NCBI GenBank assembly: GCA_026419835.1 | Contig: JAOAKQ010000002.1 | Location: 206,015-270,014 of the forward strand | Origin: Sulfolobales archaeon | GTDB taxonomy: Archaea; Thermoproteota; Thermoprotei_A; Sulfolobales; NBVN01 | Length of the DNA: 64,000 nucleotides | Direction: 5' to 3' | Part shown: one piece after another, positions 56,188 to 64,000 of the stretch | Layout: the number at the start of each line of letters is the position of its first letter | Numbering within the stretch: position 1 is the first letter of the stretch | The notes under the pieces: generated by a model | The model's database searches: none | Told to the model about the DNA's origin: nothing | What the model saw: only the letters and a program-made list of their open reading frames with translations | Position numbers and translations under genes: made by a program

Positions 56188-57276
56188 ATTGTCACTACGC
56201 GCGAGGAGTACTTCGCTGGAGATATCTCATCACTAGAAGAACTTGTAGGTACTTTAAGAAATCGTGGACTAAGGGTTCTCAGCTATAAACTCGAAGAGGG
56301 CCTACCCGTTTTTGGAGAGATAGGTAGCTTCAAGGAGCTACCCACCGACTGCGTAGACTTTCAAGAACCCGGGAGCTACAGGCTAGCTAGGAGTGCTGGG
56401 GGTTTCTTCAGGCACTCCTACTACTCACCAAAGCACTTTCTACTCCCACCGCTACAGCAAGTTTACGAAGTTCGCGATGTACTCGAAGTTGTTGAAGTTC
56501 GAGAGGACCTCGCTCCAGCAGCGCTCTTCGGAATAAAGCCTTGCGACCTCGCAGCTATAAGAGTACTCGATAGAATACTGGAAGCTGACGACCTCTACAG
56601 AGCTAGAAGGTCCAGCGTCGCCTACGTAGTAGTTGAAGAATGCTTGGAGCCCGGGGGCACCTGCTTCTGCGGTTCCACCGGAACCGGTCCGGCGGTATCT
56701 GAAGAGTACGACCTAGCCTACGCTAGACTAGGGGGTAGGGTAGTTTTTAAGGTAGGCTCTAGGAAGGGGCTCGAGCTAGTTGAAGAGCTAGGCCTACCGA
56801 GAGCTTCGGAGGGCGTGCTGAAGGAGTACCGCGAGGCTATTGATAGAGCTAGGAAGCTAGCATCTAGAATTCCGGTGGTTGAATCCTTCTCTAAGATACT
56901 GGAGGAGTCGGCCACTAAGGAGGAGCTCTGGAAGGAGGTTTCGGCAAGATGCGTTGGTTGTGCTAACTGCAACATGGTGTGCCCAACATGCTTCTGCACA
57001 GAGTTCATCGATTCCGCAGACTTATCGGGTAGAGGAAAGCGTGAGAGGCTCTGGTTTGGGTGTCTCTCATATACCTACGGTCAGGTAGCTGGACTGCACT
57101 ACAGACCGGAACTGTTTATGAGGTACAGGCACTTCGTACTCCACAAATTCGTCTTCTACCAGAAGCAGGTAGGTCTCGCAGGCTGCGTTGGGTGTGGAAG
57201 ATGCGTTACCTGGTGTCCCGTGGGTGTGGACCTGAGAGAAACGGTTCAAAAGGTTATGAACCATGTCGGTAGGTAG
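56188..57276 (+). CDS. hydB: Group 3b (sulf)hydrogenase beta subunit, Fe-S protein; probable ATT start
   Basis: SYYSPKHFLLPP..ALFGIKPCDLAAIRVLDRI..CVGCANCNMVCPTCFC..CVGCGRCVTWCPVGVDL; open frame from 56185 without ATG/GTG/TTG before 56644. Confidence 0.85.
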   Translation: MVTTREEYFAGDISSLEELVGTLRNRGLRVLSYKLEEGLPVFGEIGSFKELPTDCVDFQEPGSYRLARSAGGFFRHSYYSPKHFLLPPLQQVYEVRDVLEVVEVREDLAPAALFGIKPCDLAAIRVLDRILEADDLYRARRSSVAYVVVEECLEPGGTCFCGSTGTGPAVSEEYDLAYARLGGRVVFKVGSRKGLELVEELGLPRASEGVLKEYREAIDRARKLASRIPVVESFSKILEESATKEELWKEVSARCVGCANCNMVCPTCFCTEFIDSADLSGRGKRERLWFGCLSYTYGQVAGLHYRPELFMRYRHFVLHKFVFYQKQVGLAGCVGCGRCVTWCPVGVDLRETVQKVMNHVGR

Positions 57277-58090
57277 GCTAGTTCCGAAGAAAGGTAGGGT
57301 AGCTAGAGTTGTAGATGAAGCTCCACTAGTTAGAACGTACCACGTAGAAGTTGAGGACTTCCCGGAACCTCTTCCGGGGCAGTTCAACGTTCTCTACGTT
57401 AAGGGTATGGGGGAGGTAGTGATATCCGTATCGGACTTTAGGTCCGGTAGTAGAGCCGTGGTGGAGCACACGATTAGAGCTGTGGGATCCGTAACTAGCT
57501 ACATATACTCTAGCGTAGGTGCTGGGAGCTACCTGGGGATTCGCGGACCCTACGGAAAGGGGTGGCCTATACGCGAGTTCGAAGGATACGACGTACTCGT
57601 TGTAGGTGGTGGCGTGGGACTAGCACCACTAAGACCTATAATAAAGCATGTTGAAGCGCGTAGAGAGCGCTTCGGCCACTTCACACTTCTCTACGGAGCT
57701 AGAAGACCCGTGGATATGTTGTTTAAGTACGAATACGGCGAGTACAGTAAGATACCTAACTCAACAATCATGTACTCTATAGACGCACCGCACCCTGCGT
57801 GGAAAGGCTACGTAGGCTTCGTAACGGACTTAATAGACCGAGTAAAGCTAGACCCAGCGAATACGGCGGCATTTGTCTGCGGACCGGAGATCATGATGAA
57901 GGTAACTTCCGGCAAGCTCCTTAAGAGAGGTCTGAGAGAGGATAGGGTGTTCCTCTCACTGGAGAGAAGATGTAGGTGTGGTATAGGAATCTGCGGAATG
58001 TGTCAGCTGGGACACTTCTTCATATGTAAAGACGGCCCCGTTCTTAGCTACCAGGATGTAGGGCAGTACCTGAAGGTGAGGGGAATATGA
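57263..58090 (+). CDS. hydG: Group 3b (sulf)hydrogenase gamma subunit, FAD/NAD(P)-binding with 2Fe-2S
   Basis: LGIRGPYGKGWPI; VLVVGGGVGLAPLRPII; CGPEIMMKVT; RRCRCGIGICGMCQLGHFFICKDGPV. Confidence 0.92.
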   Translation: MSVGRLVPKKGRVARVVDEAPLVRTYHVEVEDFPEPLPGQFNVLYVKGMGEVVISVSDFRSGSRAVVEHTIRAVGSVTSYIYSSVGAGSYLGIRGPYGKGWPIREFEGYDVLVVGGGVGLAPLRPIIKHVEARRERFGHFTLLYGARRPVDMLFKYEYGEYSKIPNSTIMYSIDAPHPAWKGYVGFVTDLIDRVKLDPANTAAFVCGPEIMMKVTSGKLLKRGLREDRVFLSLERRCRCGIGICGMCQLGHFFICKDGPVLSYQDVGQYLKVRGI

Positions 58091-58854
58091 GGAAGCTTGA
58101 TTTAGCTATTGTTAAACTAGCTTCATGCTCTGGGTGTCTAAACGAGGTTCTCTACTCTCTGGTGTCTCGACAAGAACTACTGAAGCACCTCGACATACTG
58201 TACTTCACGGAGTTTCAGGATCTTAACGACGTCAAGGAGGTAGACCTAGCTATAGTGGAGGGTTCTGTAGCAACTAGCGAGCACGAAGAATTCCTAAAGT
58301 TAGTTAGAGAGAAATCTAGGCTGGTGCTAGCTCTAGGTACGTGCGCTGTATACGGAGGCGTGCAGTCTCTAAGAGTGGGCGAGGACCTTAGGAAAGTCGT
58401 AGAGGCATCTTACCCGAACCCGAGCTTCATCGAGGTCCTTCCAGATGTAAAGAGCGTGGATAGCGTAGTTAGTGTTGACTACAAGCTCCCCGGGTGCCCA
58501 GTAAATGGGGAATCTCTCGCTAGGTTGTTGGTTAAGCTCGCGCTGGGCGGTAGTGAAACACCGATAGTTGAAAATCTGTGCTCGGAGTGTAAGAGAAGAG
58601 GAGTGTTCTGCGTAACCGTACTTAGTGGAAAGCCCTGCCTCGGACCGGTGGTTATGGCTGGTTGCGGAGCTCTATGCCCTAGCTTTGGGCGCGGGTGCTA
58701 CGGGTGCTACGGCCTCAGCACTCTAGTGGTGGATAGAGAAAGACTGGAAGAGTTCTTGAAGACTCTAGAGAAGTTTGGAGTTGGTAGGGACGATCTAGTA
58801 GCGCTACTGAAAGCCTACAGCTACTCATCCCTCTCGAAGCTCATCGCGAGGTGA
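58087..58854 (+). CDS. hydD: Group 3b (sulf)hydrogenase delta (small) subunit
   Basis: VKLASCSGCLNEVLYSL; ALGTCAVYGGVQSL; LPGCPVNGESLARLL; multiple Fe-S Cys. Confidence 0.92.
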   Translation: MRKLDLAIVKLASCSGCLNEVLYSLVSRQELLKHLDILYFTEFQDLNDVKEVDLAIVEGSVATSEHEEFLKLVREKSRLVLALGTCAVYGGVQSLRVGEDLRKVVEASYPNPSFIEVLPDVKSVDSVVSVDYKLPGCPVNGESLARLLVKLALGGSETPIVENLCSECKRRGVFCVTVLSGKPCLGPVVMAGCGALCPSFGRGCYGCYGLSTLVVDRERLEEFLKTLEKFGVGRDDLVALLKAYSYSSLSKLIAR

Positions 58855-60125
58855 GCTCGGTGCTTGCGGGTCTTCTCACTAGAGTGGAGGGTGAAGGTCA
58901 GGTAGTTCTTAAGTCCTTCAACGGAGTAGTATCGGGTGTTGAAGTTAGGGTAAGTGAAGCACCGAGATTCTTCGAGTACATCGTTAGAGGGAGGAGGTAC
59001 TCCGAGGTCCCGGATCTAACGAGTAGGATCTGCGGTCTGTGCGGGGTTTCATACGCTCTCACAGCTTCTAAAGCCTTCGAGAGCTGCCTATCTATCGATG
59101 TAGCGGAAGACGAGGAAAGACTTAGACTCGCAATGCTAGCGGCTGAGAGAGTGAAGAGCCACATGATCCACATAGCCCTACTCCACCTACCGGATTTTCT
59201 AGAGCTTAGGTCACTTAAAGAACTCGCAGAAAGCTATCCGCATATCTACAGTAAGAGCGTTGAGGTTGTGCTCTGGTCTAGGAAGGCCATGGAAGTTCTA
59301 GGTGGGAGATTCCACAACGTTCTGAATTTACGCGTAGGCGGTGTCTACGGCTTCCCAGAGACTTCTAAGGTTGAAGCACTGAGACGGGAGCTACCTAAGG
59401 TACTCGACAACTTCCTAGACGTAGCTAGGTTCGTGCTGAGCCTCGGTAGTATACCTACGGAAGTTCACGAGTTGAGGTACATGGCGGTAAGCAACGGCAC
59501 CGGCTATCCATGGGTTGGCGGCAGCGTGGTCGCCGATAAAGGGTCTCCCGTAAGCATAGAGGTCTTCGAGAATTTCGTACTGGCGGAGCAGGCGAGGTAC
59601 TCCAATGCCCTGAGATATAGGCTCGCACCCGGAGAATCCTACGTAGTAGGACCTCTAGCTAGGTACAACCTTCACTCGAGGTTCCTTAGGAGAGAAGTGA
59701 GAGAATTCCTGAGCGAGTTCGGCTACGGAGAAAACCTCAGAAACTTGTACCAGAGTGTAGTAGCTCGCATAGCCGAGACCCACCAGACTCTACTCGAGCT
59801 CGAAGAATTCCTCAGCGAGTACAGAGAAAGATCTGTATCCGAAGCTAGGCCTAGAAGCGCGACTCCCAGAAGTACCTGCGCCGCAGTTACTGAGGCACCG
59901 AGAGGGGTCCTGTACCATAGGTATGACCTAGACAGTGACCTGAGAGTTAGGAGTAGCAACATAATTACCCCAACAGCTCAGAACCTAGCGTCAATGGAAG
60001 ACGCAATACTGAGTAAGCTCTCCGGTTCGAGCGCCGACGGTAGGGCGATTGAAATAGCTAAAAAGATCGTTAGATGCTACGATCCGTGCATATCGTGCTC
60101 CGTTCACATTATTCAAGTTACCTAG
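58851..60125 (+). CDS. hydA: Group 3b (sulf)hydrogenase alpha (large NiFe) subunit
   Basis: L1-like RICGLCGVSYALTA; L2 DPCISCSVH followed by a short tail IIQVT*; TEAPRGVLYH. Confidence 0.92.
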   Translation: MSSVLAGLLTRVEGEGQVVLKSFNGVVSGVEVRVSEAPRFFEYIVRGRRYSEVPDLTSRICGLCGVSYALTASKAFESCLSIDVAEDEERLRLAMLAAERVKSHMIHIALLHLPDFLELRSLKELAESYPHIYSKSVEVVLWSRKAMEVLGGRFHNVLNLRVGGVYGFPETSKVEALRRELPKVLDNFLDVARFVLSLGSIPTEVHELRYMAVSNGTGYPWVGGSVVADKGSPVSIEVFENFVLAEQARYSNALRYRLAPGESYVVGPLARYNLHSRFLRREVREFLSEFGYGENLRNLYQSVVARIAETHQTLLELEEFLSEYRERSVSEARPRSATPRSTCAAVTEAPRGVLYHRYDLDSDLRVRSSNIITPTAQNLASMEDAILSKLSGSSADGRAIEIAKKIVRCYDPCISCSVHIIQVT

Positions 60126-60496
60126 AGCATGGACGGCGACTAATCGAACTACCTCCTTAACTCTCAGAAACCCCGGCGCGTGCTGCGCGCACGGAGGGCG
60201 TAATGCGATGCCTAGTAGCTGCTGAGAGACCGGGTGAAGTACTGGAACACCTACCGTAGCCATTCTCGATACTCACAATAGGCTGTTCTCAGCGAGTGAT
60301 CTATAGAAGCGGGCACGCCGCCGTGGTATTTCAAGTAGTGATTTAGGTGCGTGTAGCTGTGGATTGGCTTACGTAACGATGAATTATCTAGAGCGCTGAC
60401 TGAAGAATGAAACCGCTCTCACCGCGTGTGTTAAGGTGGGTTTCAAGAAAATGTCATTTAGAGAGTGCTTCAACTACAGCAAGATATATCGTGAAC

Positions 60497-60848
60497 TCAC
60501 ATCTTCTCTATGCCTATGATTTTAGCTAGGTCGTAGATGACCGGGGGTTTCCAGTAGTCTAAGGATATGGACTTGACTATTCCGATCACGTACACGACGA
60601 GGAGGGCTAGAGATATCAGTGCGTTGAGAATCCGACCTACTATAGGTATTAGCGATAAGATCGACACCACTATTGTGGATAGTATTGCGACGATGAAAAA
60701 GGATATAGAGAGATAGGCCCAGTACTTAGCGTAGCGATACGTAGGCTTGAGTGCTAAGGTAATTACAGCACCAACCACTGAGAGTAGCCAAGCTATTAAT
60801 CCCCAGACCTTCTCCTCTTCAGGTACTGCGCTCCCAGCTTTGGCCATA
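60497..60848 (-). CDS. DUF4870-like small membrane protein
   Basis: MAKAGSAVPEEEKVWGLIAWLLSVVGAVITLALKP... 3-4 TM; in-frame ATG 60848 preferred over track start 60991 (hydrophilic run before it not typical). Confidence 0.6.
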
Positions 60849-60956
60849 TTTATTCCCACCAATAGATATGGGTTTAGCTTAAATAATCGTGCGTATAGCA
60901 CGTGCTCCAAGTGTGTAAATAGTGGAGTAGACGTAGCTGTGAACGTGGCGGCGGCT

Positions 60957-61997
60957 CTACAGCTCTCTGTATATAGAGAGTAGTATGTCAACCAGCGACT
61001 TTTTACTTAGAGAACTAGGTAAACTAGCGAAGCGCACTTTCTCGTATTCTTCTGCGAGAGTTTTGAATGCGTAGAGTACGCGCCTATTTGAAAGTTCCTT
61101 CTCTAATCTAGCCAAGTACTCTCTATGAGTTTCCCACGGTTCGATTGCCGCAACTTTAGACAAGATATCCACGGCGGTCCAATACGCAGAAATGGCGTCT
61201 TCCGGAAATCTAAGATTTGAAACTGCGAGGTCTATAGTTCGGAGAGCTCTTCTCACGAACGCTGGGTAGCGCGAGCGGGAGTTTAGGATGTGTACGAAGA
61301 AAACTGCGAGAGGTAGAAGCACCGCGACTACGGCGGATACTACTACCAGCCCGGGAGCTTCGTATATCTTAACGAAGAGTGCTCTAGCGCCTCGCACATC
61401 TAGTAAACTAGGCTCTGGGAGGGGTTTGAGTTGAGTTCTCGAGAACATTGAGGCGGCTTCTTCTATAGCCCTCCTAACGTTCTCAGTTGTTTTAGAGTCT
61501 TCAACGTACTCAGCTCTAAACTCATTTACTACGTACCCCATCAGCACTAGGTATTCTACACTACTTAACTCACCGCTCATATAGAGTTCGTTCAGCACTC
61601 TAACCAGGTCACTCACGTTTCTACTAGGCGGAGCAACTGCCTCGACTTTTGCTATGAGATCCTTCGGGATCCCCCTAGATATACCGAAGACTACTTCTAG
61701 AACTAGCGAGAGCTTCTCGTCGACGTGCCTGAGCTTACTGATGAGTCTCATGAGAACGTCTTCGCTTCTCACGGCGGATTTCTCTATACTGGCTAGTCCG
61801 TACTTCTTCACGCTATCTAAGATCTCCGTGAGAGCCGCGATTTCTTGCTTAGTCCAGACGTCGCCGTAGTTAGATAGCCTCAGCTGAAAGTCTGGAGTGT
61901 GCTTCTCGAGGCTGGAGCTAGCTGCAGCTGGGGTAGCTGAGATCGGTAGCACTAGAAGAAAGAGAAAACACAGCTGAACCGCTAAGGCGCTACCCAT
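60957..61997 (-). CDS. Membrane protein with DUF4129-like C-terminal domain
   Basis: Signal peptide, central TM, C-terminal AIEPWETHREYLARLEKELSNRRVLYAFKTLAEEYEKVRF. Confidence 0.6.
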   Translation of the reverse strand: MGSALAVQLCFLFLLVLPISATPAAASSSLEKHTPDFQLRLSNYGDVWTKQEIAALTEILDSVKKYGLASIEKSAVRSEDVLMRLISKLRHVDEKLSLVLEVVFGISRGIPKDLIAKVEAVAPPSRNVSDLVRVLNELYMSGELSSVEYLVLMGYVVNEFRAEYVEDSKTTENVRRAIEEAASMFSRTQLKPLPEPSLLDVRGARALFVKIYEAPGLVVVSAVVAVLLPLAVFFVHILNSRSRYPAFVRRALRTIDLAVSNLRFPEDAISAYWTAVDILSKVAAIEPWETHREYLARLEKELSNRRVLYAFKTLAEEYEKVRFASLPSSLSKKSLVDILLSIYREL

Positions 61998-62077
61998 GGC
62001 TAAGTCCTCTACCCAGGAAAACTCTGCGTACTAGCTAATATTGGTACCTAAGTACTAGCGGGGTTAGCGGAATTGCG

Positions 62078-62926
62078 TCAGCTTTTCGATAGATCCGCCA
62101 CAGCTTTAGGTACTACATTGAGGCTCTCTACCTTCGCACCTCTTCTAAGAGCTACTAGCTCAGCCCCAACACTTACCGCTATCTCCTCCGGTGTATCGGC
62201 CCCTATGTCTAGACCTATAGGTCCTCTCAATCTTCTAGCTAGATCGTCCGGGCTGAAGCCTTCCGAAGCAAGCTTCTTAACGAACTCATAGACCTTTCTC
62301 CTACTTCCGAGCAGCCAAACAGCTTCCGCACCACTCTTCAGGGACTCCTTAGTGAATACGTAGTCCGCCTCTATATCTCCGTAAACGATGAATACGTAGT
62401 CCCTCTTTCTAACCGCCTCCCCTATTTTACTCGCTAGCTCCTCTACGGAGCCTATGAAAACGGAGGACACGCCGGCATCTCTAGCAATTCTCTCAGATTC
62501 AGTACTGGTATCTAGTGCGACTACATCGAATCCCAGAAGCTTCAGAATAGACACTAGAGGTCTCCCCACATTCCCTAAGCCAACTACTACAGCTCTCGGT
62601 ACTGGCGTGAAGACATCTATGAAGACCCAGAGAACCCCGCCGCATATAAGCCCCGTTTCCTTAGCCCCCTCTACTGGTTTATCCGTGAAGGAGTACTTGA
62701 CTAGCCTCGACCTACCTTCCAAAATAGCTTTAACGGCGTCCGAGACGAGCTCAGCTTCGAAAACCCCGCCACCAATAGTTCCAAATCTGCGGCCGTCTTC
62801 TCCAACAACCATTCTAGCGCCAACATCCCTCGGAGCTGAACCTTCCTTATGTACTATCTCACATAGAGCGACCCTCATTCCCTTCTTCAGGTATTCGAGC
62901 ATTGCGGAAATAAGGAGCTCATCCAT
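62078..62926 (-). CDS. XdhC/CoxI family protein
   Basis: GSAPRDVGARMVVGEDGRRFGTIGGGVFEAELV; LICGGVLWVFIDVF; LARRLRGPIGLDIGADTPEEIAVSVGAELVALR. Confidence 0.9.
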   Translation of the reverse strand: MDELLISAMLEYLKKGMRVALCEIVHKEGSAPRDVGARMVVGEDGRRFGTIGGGVFEAELVSDAVKAILEGRSRLVKYSFTDKPVEGAKETGLICGGVLWVFIDVFTPVPRAVVVGLGNVGRPLVSILKLLGFDVVALDTSTESERIARDAGVSSVFIGSVEELASKIGEAVRKRDYVFIVYGDIEADYVFTKESLKSGAEAVWLLGSRRKVYEFVKKLASEGFSPDDLARRLRGPIGLDIGADTPEEIAVSVGAELVALRRGAKVESLNVVPKAVADLSKS

Positions 62927-62981
62927 GGATTTAACCCTCGATACGAAACTGGTTTAGAGTTCGCGCTGGGGCATGCCGCAG

Positions 62982-64000
62982 CTACCTCAGCGGCCTTCCG
63001 AGCGGTTTATCTACTACGATAGCCCCTCCATCGACAACCATCTCTCCTCTAAGAAGCACCTTGTCCACCCTCCCCCTCAGCTTTCGACCTACGTACGGCG
63101 TAAGCTTGTGCTTATATTCGAGAGACTCCTTTGAAACTACGTACTCGGCGGATGGGTCTACGGCAACTATATCAGCATCAGCACCCGGGAGCAGTGAGCC
63201 TTTCACCGGGTACAGGCCGAAGATCTTAGCTGGCTTCTCGGAGCACAGCTCGGCGACCTTTGTTACAGGTATAGCTCCTTCGAGAGCCGAAGTCATCATC
63301 AGCGGGACTAGGTGCTGTATTGAGGTCGCACCAGCGGCAGCCTTCGAGAACTCCACCATCTTCTCGTACTCAGCGTGCGGTGCGTGGTCCGTTGCTACGA
63401 CATCTACGAGTCCGCTGGCGACCGCTCTCCAGAGCTTCGCTCTGTTCTTAGAGTCCCTCACGGGTGGGTTGACCTTGATTAGAGTGCCCAGCTCGCCGCG
63501 CTCTTCGTAATCAAAGAAGAGGTGCGTTGGTGTAACCTCTACGTAGACCTCGGCCGGACCTCTTCTAGACTTCCTAATTGTCTTCAGAGCCGACGCGGTG
63601 CCCAGGTGCGCTATGTAAGCTCTACCACCTACGGCTTCAGCGATCGATGCTATGTACTCGATACTGAGTTCTTCGCAGAGCGGCGGTCTAGCGTCGTTAT
63701 GCGCTTTCAAGCCATCTCTTCCTTCAGCTAGGACCCTGGAGGTGAAGAACTCAACGCACTCCCTATTCTCCGCGTGGAAAACAACCGTGAAGCCGAGTTT
63801 TCTAGATAGCTCGAGCGCTGTGTAGATCGTTTTAAAGCTCGGCGGGGGTAGGTTACCGGTTGTTTGAGCCATGAACGCCTTAAACCCCACCGCGCCGCTC
63901 TTCACTAACTCCACGATATTCGACTCCACATCACCACCGTAGTCGTAGAGAACTGCGTACAGTGCGAAGTCTACGTAAGACTTCCCGGAGAGAAGGGACT
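62982..64000 (-). CDS. Dihydroorotase/allantoinase/hydantoinase-type amidohydrolase (5' end outside window)
   Basis: SGAVGFKAFMAQTTG; VFHAENRE; AYIAHLGTASA; VEVTPTHLFFD; VATDHAPH; frame stays open past 63929 to the window end. Confidence 0.85.
   Translation of the reverse strand, partial: SLLSGKSYVDFALYAVLYDYGGDVESNIVELVKSGAVGFKAFMAQTTGNLPPPSFKTIYTALELSRKLGFTVVFHAENRECVEFFTSRVLAEGRDGLKAHNDARPPLCEELSIEYIASIAEAVGGRAYIAHLGTASALKTIRKSRRGPAEVYVEVTPTHLFFDYEERGELGTLIKVNPPVRDSKNRAKLWRAVASGLVDVVATDHAPHAEYEKMVEFSKAAAGATSIQHLVPLMMTSALEGAIPVTKVAELCSEKPAKIFGLYPVKGSLLPGADADIVAVDPSAEYVVSKESLEYKHKLTPYVGRKLRGRVDKVLLRGEMVVDGGAIVVDKPLGRPLR

Noticed and set aside
60355-60425. Candidate C/D box-like motifs (CGATGAA ... 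CTGA ... AATGAA)
   Set aside because: No terminal D box and no terminal stem.
1-64000. CRISPR arrays, rRNA genes, intact IS elements, prophage/defence islands
   Set aside because: No regularly spaced repeats, rRNA motifs, transposases with terminal repeats or recognised defence genes were seen on reading through the window.

Overview
A 64 kb chromosomal window from a hyperthermophilic crenarchaeon-like archaeon (Thermoproteota, probably Desulfurococcales-like; inferred from gene content, PCNA/PriS/TFS/RpoL, Cdc48, an ESCRT-III-like protein and intron-bearing tRNAs). It is mostly dense, ordinary core genome. Contents include a pstSCAB-phoU phosphate operon, a TRAP 4TM/12TM permease, a secreted Lon-like S16 protease, acdA, myo-inositol-1-phosphate synthase, PCNA + PriS, carbamate kinase, FeoA, a methanogen-type (type 2) SerRS, tRNA-Tyr + CysRS, Cdc48, a split MetE plus MetF-like cluster, a COG2403 cDPG-synthetase-like protein, upp + RNase P component 4, BtpA + PfkB, tRNA-Glu, and a group 3b-type NiFe (sulf)hydrogenase operon. 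No CRISPR array, rRNA or intact insertion element was seen. The most unusual observation is that three long conserved genes (Cdc48, a COG1856-like radical SAM protein, hydrogenase beta subunit), and possibly a small ORF, have their conserved N-termini upstream of every in-frame ATG/GTG/TTG. Each has an ATA or ATT codon where a start is expected. Other leads are an 18-bp hairpin upstream of the type 2 SerRS, consecutive perfect inverted repeats in an otherwise unexplained 650-bp spacer, a 15-bp palindrome abutting a winged-helix gene, three GTATATT repeats in the pstS promoter region, and several small genes missed by the ORF track.
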